Below are positions 9,818-18,078 of a stretch of DNA of 64,000 nucleotides, piece by piece (within the stretch, counting starts at the first letter, position 1; each line of letters starts with the position of its first letter). The stretch spans positions 253,727 to 317,726 of the forward strand of contig JACKNG010000006.1 of assembly GCA_024235015.1 (NCBI GenBank), in the 5' to 3' direction. The notes under the pieces are model-generated. The model ran no database searches and had not been told where the DNA came from. It worked only from the letters and a program-made list of their open reading frames with translations. This DNA comes from Gammaproteobacteria bacterium. Its GTDB lineage: Bacteria > Pseudomonadota > Gammaproteobacteria > Ga0077536. A program made the position numbers and the translations under genes.

Positions 9818-11491
9818 ATGTCGGATATCGAAATCGCCCAGGCCGCGACCATGCGCCCCATCGTGCCGCTGGTCGAAGAGCGCTTCGGCATCGCCGCTGA
9901 ACACCTCGTCCCGTTCGGTCATTTCAAGGCGAAGCTGTCGCTGGATTACGTGCGCGCGCTGGAAGCGAAACCCGACGGTAAGCTCGTCCTCGTCACCGCG
10001 ATCAGCCCGACCCCGGCCGGCGAGGGCAAGACTACGACCACGGTCGGCCTCGGCGACGCCATGAACCGGCTCGGTCACCGTACCATCATGTGCCTGCGCG
10101 AGCCTTCGCTCGGCCCCTGCTTCGGCGTCAAGGGTGGTGCGGCTGGCGGTGGCTATGCCCAGGTCGTGCCGATGGAAGACATCAACCTGCACTTCACCGG
10201 TGACTTCCATGCCATCGGCGCCGCGCACAACCTGCTCGCGGCGATGCTCGACAACCACATCACGCATGGCAACGCGCTCGACATCGATCCCCGCCTGGTC
10301 ACCTTCAAGCGCGTCGTCGACATGAACGACCGCGCCCTGCGCCAGGTCGTGCTGGGCCTCGGCGGCAGCGCCAACGGCTACCCGCGCGAAGGCGGCTTCG
10401 ACATCACCGTGGCCTCGGAGGTGATGGCGATCTTCTGCCTCGCGACCTCGCTGGCCGATCTCAAGGAACGCCTCGGGCGCATCGTCGTCGGCTACACGCG
10501 CAGCGGGCGCCAGCCGGTCACGGCTGCCGATCTCAAGGCCCACGGCGCCATGGCTGCGCTGCTCAAGGACGCCATCAGCCCCAACCTCGTGCAGACCCTG
10601 GAGAACAACCTCGCCTTCGTCCACGGCGGCCCCTTCGCCAACATCGCCCACGGCTGCAACTCGGTCACCGCCACGCGCACCGCGCTCAAGCTGGCCGATT
10701 ATGTCGTCACCGAGGCCGGCTTCGGCGCCGATCTCGGCGCCGAGAAATTCATCGACATCAAGTGCCGCATGGCGGGCCTCGCGCCCCGCGCGGTGGTCCT
10801 GGTGGCGACCATCCGCGCGCTCAAGTACCACGGCGGCGTGGCCGTCGCCGACCTCGACCGGGAGAACCTGGCGGCGCTCGCCGCCGGCTGCGTCAACCTC
10901 GAGCGGCACCTCAGGAACATCACCGAACACTTCGGCCTGCCCTGCGTGGTCAGCATCAACCATTTCACCCACGACACCGATGCCGAGGTTGCGCTGCTGC
11001 AGGAACGCGTCGCCGCGCTGGGCGGCACCGCGGTGGTGGCGCGCCACTGGGCCGAGGGCGGCGCCGGCGCCGAGGACCTCGCCCGCGCGGTGGTCGCGGC
11101 GGTCGACGCTGACGCGGCCACACATCGCTACGTCTACCCGGACGAGGCGCCGCTGTGGGACAAGCTGCGCGCCATCGCGACCAAGGTCTACGGCGCGGCC
11201 GACATCAGCGCGCCACCCAAGGTGCGCCAGCAGATCGAGGAGATCGGCGCCGCCTACCCCGCTTTCCCGGTGTGCGTGGCCAAGACCCAGATGTCGTTCT
11301 CGACCGACCCCGGCCTGCGCGGCGCGCCGAGCGGGCACGTGGTCGAGATCAGCGAAGTGCGGGTCGCGGCCGGTGCCGGCTTCGTCGTCGCCATCGCCGG
11401 CAACATGATGACCATGCCCGGCCTGCCCAAGGCGCCGGCGGCCGAGCGCATCGACGTCGACGGGCAAGGCCGCATCACCGGGCTCTTCTGA
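9818..11491 (+). CDS. fhs: Formate--tetrahydrofolate ligase
   Basis: ATP-dependent synthesis of 10-formyl-THF from formate and THF, feeding purines, initiator tRNA and, in serine-cycle or acetogenic metabolism, C1 assimilation. The 557-aa protein is complete. It has the P-loop TPAGEGKTTTTVGLGDAM (about 65-82), LREPSLGPCFGVKGGAAGGG, TGDFHAI and the C-terminal KTQMSFSTDPGLRGAP. ATG start with a GAGAGGA Shine-Dalgarno. It is monocistronic, with convergent SIMPL-domain gene downstream. Many gammaproteobacteria lack this enzyme, so it is a metabolic clue when read with the serine-glyoxylate genes at 14377-16517. Confidence 0.97.
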   Translation: MSDIEIAQAATMRPIVPLVEERFGIAAEHLVPFGHFKAKLSLDYVRALEAKPDGKLVLVTAISPTPAGEGKTTTTVGLGDAMNRLGHRTIMCLREPSLGPCFGVKGGAAGGGYAQVVPMEDINLHFTGDFHAIGAAHNLLAAMLDNHITHGNALDIDPRLVTFKRVVDMNDRALRQVVLGLGGSANGYPREGGFDITVASEVMAIFCLATSLADLKERLGRIVVGYTRSGRQPVTAADLKAHGAMAALLKDAISPNLVQTLENNLAFVHGGPFANIAHGCNSVTATRTALKLADYVVTEAGFGADLGAEKFIDIKCRMAGLAPRAVVLVATIRALKYHGGVAVADLDRENLAALAAGCVNLERHLRNITEHFGLPCVVSINHFTHDTDAEVALLQERVAALGGTAVVARHWAEGGAGAEDLARAVVAAVDADAATHRYVYPDEAPLWDKLRAIATKVYGAADISAPPKVRQQIEEIGAAYPAFPVCVAKTQMSFSTDPGLRGAPSGHVVEISEVRVAAGAGFVVAIAGNMMTMPGLPKAPAAERIDVDGQGRITGLF

Positions 11492-11597
11492 GAAAAGTGC
11501 CACAGGGGCTACTGCGCTCGTTACGCCCTTGCGACACCTTTAATCCTCTCAGGCGCTGCGACGGCCGGCCACGCGCTGGCTGTGCTCGCTACGCCCC
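11492..11597. repeat. Intergenic imperfect palindrome and short direct repeat
   Basis: Between the convergent fhs and SIMPL genes, 11492-11541 is an imperfect palindrome (AAAGTGCCACAGGGGC against GCCCTTGCGACACCTTT). A 17-nt motif, CTGCGCTCGTTACGCCC at 11512-11528, recurs with two changes at 11580-11596. The first palindrome may act as the fhs terminator. The repeated motif has no assigned role. Confidence 0.4.
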
Positions 11598-11616
11598 GGT
11601 GACGGTTGTCGCGCCG

Positions 11617-12309
11617 TCAGTCGCCGCCGAGTTCGATGGTGCCGTTGACGTCGACCGTCACGGTCTGCTCACCGCCGGCGATGCTGGGATCGGCGACCTC
11701 GGCTTTCATCGCCAGCGCACGCCCGGCGTAGGCGACCGGTGGCGGCGGGCGGTAGCCCGAGGTGCCGACGTTGACGTTGACGATGCCGTAGTCGGCGCGG
11801 CCGAAGGCCCGCGCGACCTGGCTGGCGCGGCCGCGGAAGGCGGCGATGGCGCTGTCGATCAGGCGCTGCTCGATCGCTTCGCGCAAGGCCGGCGAGATCT
11901 CGTAGCCGATCGACTCGATCGCGAGGCGCTCCTGCAGGGTGCCGAGCAGTGCGGTCAGCGCGGTGGTATCGGCGCTCTCCAGGCGCAACGACTGCTGGGT
12001 ACGCCAGGCGCGGATCTGACGATCCTCGTAGACCGGCGTGGTGCGGTAGTCGAGGGTCTGGGCCTTGATGCCGGCGACCGCACGGGCCGTGGCCAGGGCC
12101 CAGGCCATGTCGTCGTTGACCCGGTCGGCGGTGGTGGCCTGCTTCGCGGCCTCGTGCAGCACCATCATGCGCACGACCAGCAGGTCGCTCGCGACCTCTT
12201 CGCTGGCGCTGACCGCGAGCGACACGAGGTTGCGTTGCGGGCCGTCGTCGCCGGCGTGGACGACGCCGCCGAACAGGCACAGCAGCAGGGCGCAGACGAT
12301 TGGTTTCAT
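11617..12309 (-). CDS. SIMPL-domain (DUF541) exported protein
   Basis: A 230-aa protein starts at MKPIVCALLLCLFGGVVHA, a classic signal peptide with cleavage after VHA, so it is periplasmic or outer-membrane associated. The rest matches the SIMPL/DUF541 fold (E. coli YggE type): NLVSLAVSASEEVASDLLVVRM near the start, a helical middle, IESIGYEISPALREAI, and a final strand with VTVDVNGTIEL. The family's function is poorly defined; YggE is linked to oxidative stress tolerance. Its ATG overlaps the stop of the upstream decarboxylase by 4 nt (ATGA), so the two are translationally coupled. Confidence 0.85.
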   Translation of the reverse strand: MKPIVCALLLCLFGGVVHAGDDGPQRNLVSLAVSASEEVASDLLVVRMMVLHEAAKQATTADRVNDDMAWALATARAVAGIKAQTLDYRTTPVYEDRQIRAWRTQQSLRLESADTTALTALLGTLQERLAIESIGYEISPALREAIEQRLIDSAIAAFRGRASQVARAFGRADYGIVNVNVGTSGYRPPPPVAYAGRALAMKAEVADPSIAGGEQTVTVDVNGTIELGGD

Positions 12310-13760
12310 GACGATTCTCCGCTGAGTGCCGCGCGTGCGGCACGGATGTGCTGCCACGCCGCCAGGACGTGACTGCGGGTGGTGTAGGTCTGGCCGATGC
12401 ACAGGCGCAGGCAGTAACGCCCGTCGATCACGGTGTGGCTGATGAACAGCCGCCCCTCGGCGTTGACGCGCTCGAGCAGCGCGCGGCTCAGCGCGTCGTC
12501 GTCGCGACAGGCGAAGCACAGCAGGTTGAGGGTACGCGGCGCGAGCAGCTCGAAGGCCTCGTCGGCCACGATCAGCGCTTCGAGTTCGGCGGCCAGCGCA
12601 AGGTGGTGGCGCACGAACTGCCGCAGGCCCTCGATGCCGTAGCTGCGCAACACGAACCACAGCTTGAGGGCGCGGAAGCGCCGCCCGAGCGGGATCTGCC
12701 AGTCGCGGTAGTCGATGGCCGCCCCGCTGTCGCTGGCCGCGTTGCGCAGGTATTCGGGCATCACCGACAGGGCGCGCAGCAGGGGTTCGCGATCGGCGAC
12801 GTAGAAGCAGTCGCAGTCGAAATTCGTCAACAGCCACTTGTGCGGGTTGAAGCAATAGGAGTCCGCCTGCTCGAGGCCGTCGTTGACGAAGCGCAGTTCG
12901 GGGCACAGCGCCGCGCTGCCGGCCATCGCCGCGTCGACGTGCAGCCAGGCGCCGTGGCGGGCAGCCAGCGTGCCGATGGCCGCGACCGGGTCGATGGCGA
13001 GCGCCGCGGTGGTGCCGACCGTGGCACAGACGAAGAACGGCCGCAGCCCGGCCGCGACGTCCTCGTCGAGTGCCTGCGCGAGAGCGGCGACGTCGAGGCG
13101 CTGCGCGCCGTCGGTGGCGATCTTGCGCAGCCGTGCGCGACCGAGCCCGGCGATACTCATGGCCTTGTCGAGCGAAGAATGCGCATCGGCCGAGCAATAG
13201 GCGACGAGACTGGCGGGATTGCCGTCATCGCGCGCCTGCCAGGCACTGGCGCGTTCGCGCGCGGCCAGCAGCGCGCACAGGGTCGCGCTGGAGGCGGAAT
13301 CCTGGATGACCCCGCCGCCCTGGCCGTCGGTACGGAACCGCGCCGGCAGGTCCAGCGCGCTCACCAGCCAGTCGAGCACCAGGCTCTCGAGCTCGGTGCA
13401 GGCCGGGCTGGTCTGCCACAACATGCCCTGCTGGCCGAGCCCGGCGCTGAGCAGCTCGCCCAGGATCGCCGGCGGCGAGGCGTTGGCCGGGAAGTAGCCG
13501 AAGAAGTTCGGCGATTGCCAGTGCATCAGGCCCGGTTCGATCAGCGGTGCGAGGTCGGCGAGGATGGCGTCGAAGCTTTCGCCGGCCTGCGGCGGCGCCG
13601 CCGGCAGGCCGGCGCGGATGTCGCCGGGCGCGACCCGTGGCATCACCGGCAGCTCGGCGACGCGGGCGCGGTAGTCGATCAGCCAGTCGATGAGCGCGTA
13701 GCCGGCGCGGCGGAATTCCTCGTCGGAAAGATGTCGCGGTGGATTGGGTGCGGCGGCCAC
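12306..13760 (-). CDS. PLP-dependent group II amino acid decarboxylase (aromatic-L-amino-acid decarboxylase-like)
   Basis: A 484-aa fold-type-I decarboxylase. Visible landmarks are HWQSPNFFGYFPANASPPAI (substrate pocket of the DOPA/tyrosine decarboxylase family), QDSASSATL, His194 in ADAHSSLDKA stacking on PLP, Asp276 in WLHVDAA, and the Schiff-base Lys308 in CFNPHKWLLTNFDC. The best match by motif is aromatic-L-amino-acid/tyrosine decarboxylase; substrate preference (Trp, Tyr, Phe or other) cannot be fixed from sequence alone. GTG start. It follows the peroxiredoxin gene by 42 nt and overlaps the SIMPL gene by 4 nt, so it probably lies in one transcript with them. Confidence 0.9.
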   Translation of the reverse strand: MAAAPNPPRHLSDEEFRRAGYALIDWLIDYRARVAELPVMPRVAPGDIRAGLPAAPPQAGESFDAILADLAPLIEPGLMHWQSPNFFGYFPANASPPAILGELLSAGLGQQGMLWQTSPACTELESLVLDWLVSALDLPARFRTDGQGGGVIQDSASSATLCALLAARERASAWQARDDGNPASLVAYCSADAHSSLDKAMSIAGLGRARLRKIATDGAQRLDVAALAQALDEDVAAGLRPFFVCATVGTTAALAIDPVAAIGTLAARHGAWLHVDAAMAGSAALCPELRFVNDGLEQADSYCFNPHKWLLTNFDCDCFYVADREPLLRALSVMPEYLRNAASDSGAAIDYRDWQIPLGRRFRALKLWFVLRSYGIEGLRQFVRHHLALAAELEALIVADEAFELLAPRTLNLLCFACRDDDALSRALLERVNAEGRLFISHTVIDGRYCLRLCIGQTYTTRSHVLAAWQHIRAARAALSGESS

Positions 13761-13802
13761 GGCTAAAGCCTGCCCCGCGCGAATGCGCGGGGCGACGGCC
13801 GC

Positions 13803-14288
13803 TCAGAGATTGGCCAGGACGTTCTCGGCCGAACTCGCCTTGACCTCGGAAGGCGCGGCCTCGCGGTGCAGCTGCTTGCACACGCCGTCCTCGACGACGA
13901 TGGCGAAACGCTCGCCGCGCGTGCCCATGCCGAAACCGCTGGCGTCGAGCGACAGGCCGAGTGCCTTGACGTAATCGGCGTTGCCGTCGGCGAGCAGGCT
14001 GACCTTGTCACCGGCGCCCTGGTCCTTGCCCCATGCACCCATCACGAACACGTCGTTGACCGACATGCAGGCGATGGTGTCGACGCCCTTGCCCTTGAGC
14101 GCATCGGCGTTCTTGATGTAACCCGGCAGGTGCGTCGCCGAGCAGGCCGGCGTGAACGCGCCCGGCACCGAGAACAGCACGACTTTCTTGCCCTTGAACA
14201 GGTCGTCGGTCGAAACTTCGGCCGGACCGTCCGCCGTCATGACCTTGAATTTGCCTTGCGGCATCTTGTCGCCAGCTTTGATCGTCAC
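13803..14288 (-). CDS. Peroxiredoxin, Prx5/AhpE-like (redoxin family)
   Basis: Thiol peroxidase of 161 aa reducing hydrogen or alkyl peroxides. The peroxidatic Cys sits in the diagnostic PGAFTPACSATHLPGY (about 42-57). A second Cys in DGVCKQLHRE could resolve it, as in atypical 2-Cys Prx5. FGMGTRGERFAIVVEDG is also typical. Translation starts at GTG 14288 (VTIKAGDKMPQGKF), which has GGAGG 6 nt upstream. Longer upstream readings lack support. It lies between the hydroxyacid dehydrogenase and the decarboxylase on the same strand. Confidence 0.92.
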   Translation of the reverse strand: MTIKAGDKMPQGKFKVMTADGPAEVSTDDLFKGKKVVLFSVPGAFTPACSATHLPGYIKNADALKGKGVDTIACMSVNDVFVMGAWGKDQGAGDKVSLLADGNADYVKALGLSLDASGFGMGTRGERFAIVVEDGVCKQLHREAAPSEVKASSAENVLANL

Positions 14289-14376
14289 TATGAACCTCCG
14301 CGTGGATCGGGATGAAGCGAGAGCGGGCATTCTGCCATCGCCCCCCGGACGATGGTAGCGCGTGGCATGTGCTGAA

Positions 14377-15348
14377 TCAGGCGACGCGGTCGGGCGGCTC
14401 GCGCCCGGCAAAGAAGGCATCGAGATTGGCGACGACGCGCAAGCCCATGGCGGTGCGCGTCTCGTGGGTGGCGCTGCCGAGGTGCGGTAATAACACCACG
14501 TTATCCAGGGTTTTGAGCGCGGCAGGCACGACCGGCTCGCCGGCATAGACGTCGAGCCCGGCGCCGGCGATGCGGCGCGCAGCGAGCGCGTCGATCAAAG
14601 CCTGTTGATCGACGACGTCACCCCGGGCGGTGTTGATGAGATACGCATGTGCAGGCATGCGGGCGAGTCGCGCGGCGTCGATCAGGTGATGGGTGGCGGC
14701 GCCGCCCGGGCAATGCAGCGAGACGAAGTCGGCAGCCTCGAGCACGGCCTCGATGCTGTCGCAGGCGACCGCGTTCAGTGCTGCGGTGACCGCGGCCGGC
14801 ACCGCGCTCGGGTTGTAGTAGAGGACGCGCATGCCGAAGCCGTGGTGGGCGCGGGCGGCGACGGCGCGCGCGATGCGGCCGAAGCCGACCAGGCCGAGCG
14901 TCTTGCCGCTCACCCGCGTGCCGAGCAACTGGGTCGGCGCCCAGCCGGCCCAGGCGTCGTCGCGCACCATGCGCTCGCCCGCGCCGGCGCGGCGCGCCAC
15001 CATCAGCATGAGCATGACGGCGAGGTCGGCGGTGCAATCGGTCAGCACCCCGGGCGTGTTGGTGACGACCAGTCCGGCGCGGCGTGCGGCCTCGACATCG
15101 ATGTGATTGAAGCCGACGCCGAAGTTGCCGAGCAGCCGCGCGCGCGGCGCCGCACGATCGAGCAACGCGGCATCGATGGCATCGGTCACGGTCGGGCACA
15201 AGGCGTCGGCCGTGGCCAGCGCGTGGGCGAGTTCGTCGGCGCTGAACGGGTGATCGTCGGCATTGGCGACGAGGTCGTACCGTTCGCGCAGGACGTCCTC
15301 GACCGCCGCCGGCCAGCGACGGGTGAGGACGATGCGCGGCCGGCTCAC
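14377..15348 (-). CDS. 2-hydroxyacid dehydrogenase: glyoxylate/hydroxypyruvate reductase (GhrB-like)
   Basis: A 323-aa NAD(P)H-dependent D-2-hydroxyacid dehydrogenase reducing glyoxylate to glycolate or hydroxypyruvate to D-glycerate. It shows FGVGFNHIDVEAARRAG, the Rossmann motif LGLVGFGRIARAVA (about 150), INTARGDVVDQQAL with the substrate Arg, and LPHLGSATHETR with the catalytic His (about 287). The GTG start (VSRPRIVLTRRWP) lies 2 nt from the stop of the serine-glyoxylate aminotransferase gene. That pairing makes hydroxypyruvate the likely in vivo substrate, since the transaminase produces it from serine. Confidence 0.93.
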   Translation of the reverse strand: MSRPRIVLTRRWPAAVEDVLRERYDLVANADDHPFSADELAHALATADALCPTVTDAIDAALLDRAAPRARLLGNFGVGFNHIDVEAARRAGLVVTNTPGVLTDCTADLAVMLMLMVARRAGAGERMVRDDAWAGWAPTQLLGTRVSGKTLGLVGFGRIARAVAARAHHGFGMRVLYYNPSAVPAAVTAALNAVACDSIEAVLEAADFVSLHCPGGAATHHLIDAARLARMPAHAYLINTARGDVVDQQALIDALAARRIAGAGLDVYAGEPVVPAALKTLDNVVLLPHLGSATHETRTAMGLRVVANLDAFFAGREPPDRVA

Positions 15349-15350
15349 CG

Positions 15351-16517
15351 TTACGCGGTCTCGCGCAGGTAGGCCTGGGCGGCGCCGACCCCGCAACCGG
15401 GCACGATCTCGATGCCGCAATCGAGCAACGTCATCTCGGTGCCGGCGAGCGCGCCGAGGATCATGATCTCGTTGAGATCCCCGAGGTGGCCGATGCGGAA
15501 GACCTTGCCGGCGACGTCGGCGAGGCCACCGCCGAGCGAGAGGTCGTAGCGCTCGTAGGCGGTCTTGACGACCTGCCCCGAGTCCTTGCCGGCGGGCACG
15601 AGGATGGCGCTGACGGTGTTCGAATAGAGCTTCGGATCGCGCGCGCACAGTTCCAGCCCCCACGCGGCGACGGCGCGGCGAACCGCCTCGCCGTAACGGG
15701 CGTGGCGCGCGAAGACGTTCTCCAGGCCCTCCTCCAGCAACATGTCGATCGCCGCACGCAAACCGCGCAGCAGGGTCATGGCCGGGGTGTAGGGGAAGTA
15801 GCCCGTCGCGTTGGCGCCCATCATCTGGTCGAAATCGAAGTAGCTGCGCGCGCACCGGGCCTGCTTGCGCGCCTCGAGCGCCTTCTGGCTCACGCACACG
15901 ATGCCGAGACCAGTGGGCAGCATGAGGCCTTTCTGCGAACCGCTGACGGCGAGGTCCACGCCCCACTCGTCCATGCGGAAATCGATGCTGCCGATGGCAC
16001 TCACGCCGTCACTCGCGAGCAGCGCGGGATGTTTGCAGTCGTCGAGGATGCGGCGCACGGCGGCGAGATCGCTGGTCACGCCGGTGGCAGTCTCGTTGTG
16101 CGTGACCAGCACCATCTTGATGGTGTGCGCGCTGTCCGCGGCGAGAATCTCGGCATAGCGTTCGAGCGGCACGCCTTCGCCCCATGGCACCTCGACCAGT
16201 TCGACGTCCATGCCGAGGCGCCGGCAGCTCTCCGCCCACAGGTGGCTGAACTGGCCGTAGCGCCCGGCCAGCACGCGGTCGCCGGGGCTCAGCGTGTTGG
16301 TGATCGCGGCATCCCAACCGCCCGAGCCGGACGACGGAAAGATGAAGACCTGGCCGCTCTCGGTCTTGAAGATCTTCTTCAGGTCGGCGAACAGCGGCAG
16401 CGTGAACTCGGGATGGTCGGGGGCCCGGTGATCCTCGAGCGGGACGTCCATGGCACGGCGTACGCGCTCCGGGATGTTGGTGGGACCAGGTACGAAAAGG
16501 GCATTCCTTCCAGGCAC
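15351..16517 (-). CDS. Serine--glyoxylate aminotransferase (class V PLP enzyme)
   Basis: Transfers the amino group of serine (or alanine) to glyoxylate, giving glycine and hydroxypyruvate. It has NALFVPGPTNIPERVRRAM at the start, FIFPSSGSGGWDAA, VTHNETATG, SDGVSAIGSIDF with the PLP Asp, the Schiff-base Lys in VSGSQKGLMLPTGL (about 190), and ATGYFPYTPAMTLL. I prefer the GTG at 16517 because GGAG lies 8 nt upstream and the product then begins like its relatives (388 aa); ATG 16538 would add seven residues. With the adjacent reductase it forms the transamination-reduction arm of the serine cycle or of photorespiratory-type glyoxylate salvage. Confidence 0.93.
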   Translation of the reverse strand: MPGRNALFVPGPTNIPERVRRAMDVPLEDHRAPDHPEFTLPLFADLKKIFKTESGQVFIFPSSGSGGWDAAITNTLSPGDRVLAGRYGQFSHLWAESCRRLGMDVELVEVPWGEGVPLERYAEILAADSAHTIKMVLVTHNETATGVTSDLAAVRRILDDCKHPALLASDGVSAIGSIDFRMDEWGVDLAVSGSQKGLMLPTGLGIVCVSQKALEARKQARCARSYFDFDQMMGANATGYFPYTPAMTLLRGLRAAIDMLLEEGLENVFARHARYGEAVRRAVAAWGLELCARDPKLYSNTVSAILVPAGKDSGQVVKTAYERYDLSLGGGLADVAGKVFRIGHLGDLNEIMILGALAGTEMTLLDCGIEIVPGCGVGAAQAYLRETA

Positions 16518-16695
16518 GATGCATTCTCCGGTTGCCATACGCTGCCGGAAACCGCTCTCTCGACTGCAGACGGATTTCGTGGGGCGCAGATCAGGTTGGG
16601 TTCGCCGTGGCCGCCGCGCGCTGGCGCGCCGACCCCCGAACGGCGAGCGCGGTACTCTACACGCGGCTCGCCGTCCGGCGCAAACGGCACTGCCT

Positions 16696-17883
16696 TCAGG
16701 CGATCCCGTGCAGCGCCCGGGCCAGGTCCGCGACGAGGTCGTCGGCGTCCTCCAGGCCGATCGACAGCCTCAGCAGGCCCTCGCTCACCCCCATGGCATC
16801 GCGTTCGGCCTGGCTCAGCCGGCCGTGGGTGGTGGTCGCCGGGTGGGTGACGATGCTCTTGGCATCGCCCAGGTTGGCGGTAATCGAGAAGTAGCGCAGG
16901 TGGTCGACGACGTGCCAGGCGGCGGCGCGGTCGACGAGTTCGAAGCTGACGATGCCGCCGAAGCCGGCCTGCTGCCGCGCGGCCAGCGCATGCTGGGGAT
17001 GCGAGGCGAGCCCGGGGTAGAACACGCGCCGCACCTCGGGCCGCTGCTCGAGCCAGCTCGCGATGGCCAGGGCGTTGCGGCAATGGCGCTCCATGCGGAT
17101 GGGCAGGGTCTCCAGCCCCTTGAGGAAGACCCAGGCATTGAACGGGCTCATGCTGGGACCGGCCGTGCGCAGGAACGGAAACACCTTCTTGTCGACGATC
17201 TCGGCCGGGCCGACGATGGCACCGCCGAGGCAACGGCCCTGGCCGTCGAGGAACTTGGTCGCCGAGTGGATGACGAGGTCGGCGCCGAGCGCGAGCGGGC
17301 GCTGCAGCGCCGGCGTGCAGAAACAGTTGTCGACCACCAGCCAGGCGCCGTGCTCGTGCGCCAGCGCGGCCAGCGCTTCGAGGTCGGCGACCTCGGTGAG
17401 CGGATTCGACGGCGTCTCCAGGAACAGCATGCGCGTGGCCGGGGTGATGGCGGCGCGCCAGGCATCGAGATCGGTGAGATCGACCAGGCTGGCCTGGACG
17501 CCGAAGCGCGGCAGCACGTTGGAGAACAGCGATACCGAGGTGCCGAAGATGCTGCGCGAAGCGACGACGTGGTCGCCCGCGCCCAGTACCGCCATCACCA
17601 GGCTCAGGATGGCGCTCATGCCCGAGGCGGTGGCGATGGCGCGCTCACCGCCCTCGAGCGCGGCAAGACGCTCCTCGAAGGCGCGCACGGTGGGATTGGT
17701 GAAGCGGCTGTAGACGTTGCCCGGTTCCTCGCCGGCAAAGCGCGCGGCGGCCTGGGCGGCGCTCTCGAAGCAGAAACTCGAGGTCAGGAACAACGCTTCG
17801 CTGTGCTCCATCTCAGCGGTACGGAAACTGCCGGCGCGGCAGGCGAGCGTGGCGAGGGAAGGCTGGTCGATGTGGTCGTTCAT
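16696..17883 (-). CDS. metZ: O-succinylhomoserine sulfhydrylase
   Basis: PLP enzyme of the Cys/Met-metabolism family making homocysteine directly from O-succinylhomoserine and sulfide. The 395-aa protein shows TSSFCFESAAQAAARFAGE, YSRFTNPTVRAFEERLA, ATASGMSA, the Schiff-base Lys210 in VIHSATKFLDGQGR, and TTTHGRLS near the end. Cystathionine gamma-synthase is the alternative reading, but the location directly after cvpA-purF is the conserved metZ position in pseudomonad-like genomes. ATG 17883 gives the family-typical length. 195 nt separate it from purF. Confidence 0.93.
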   Translation of the reverse strand: MNDHIDQPSLATLACRAGSFRTAEMEHSEALFLTSSFCFESAAQAAARFAGEEPGNVYSRFTNPTVRAFEERLAALEGGERAIATASGMSAILSLVMAVLGAGDHVVASRSIFGTSVSLFSNVLPRFGVQASLVDLTDLDAWRAAITPATRMLFLETPSNPLTEVADLEALAALAHEHGAWLVVDNCFCTPALQRPLALGADLVIHSATKFLDGQGRCLGGAIVGPAEIVDKKVFPFLRTAGPSMSPFNAWVFLKGLETLPIRMERHCRNALAIASWLEQRPEVRRVFYPGLASHPQHALAARQQAGFGGIVSFELVDRAAAWHVVDHLRYFSITANLGDAKSIVTHPATTTHGRLSQAERDAMGVSEGLLRLSIGLEDADDLVADLARALHGIA

Positions 17884-18010
17884 GGCGGTGTGCCCCGTGG
17901 TTCGCCGGCCTCGTCGACGAGGCCGGGGCGGGCGGAGAAATACCGCCACGGCGCACACCAGAACTGGTCTGCATCGCTTTAGCGGAATTTCTGATGCGCC
18001 CGCAAGCTGA

Positions 18011-18076
18011 TGTCAAATCGGCGCAGAATGCGGCGCGCACCGTAAGGCATGACGCGCCGCGCTGTCAAATCGGCGC
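18011..18076. repeat. Direct repeat flanking a hairpin between purF and metZ
   Basis: The 14-mer TGTCAAATCGGCGC occurs at 18011-18024 and again at 18063-18076. Between the copies lies an 8-bp perfect stem (GCGGCGCG at 18030-18037 with CGCGCCGC at 18053-18060). It begins immediately after the purF stop on the minus strand. The hairpin may terminate or attenuate purF transcription; the exact repeat is unexplained. Confidence 0.5.
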
Positions 18077-18078
18077 TC

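Noticed and set aside
16518..16538. ATG 16538 as the start of the serine-glyoxylate aminotransferase
   Set aside because: The ribosome-binding GGAG lies downstream of this ATG, at the right distance for GTG 16517, and the seven extra residues are not family-like.
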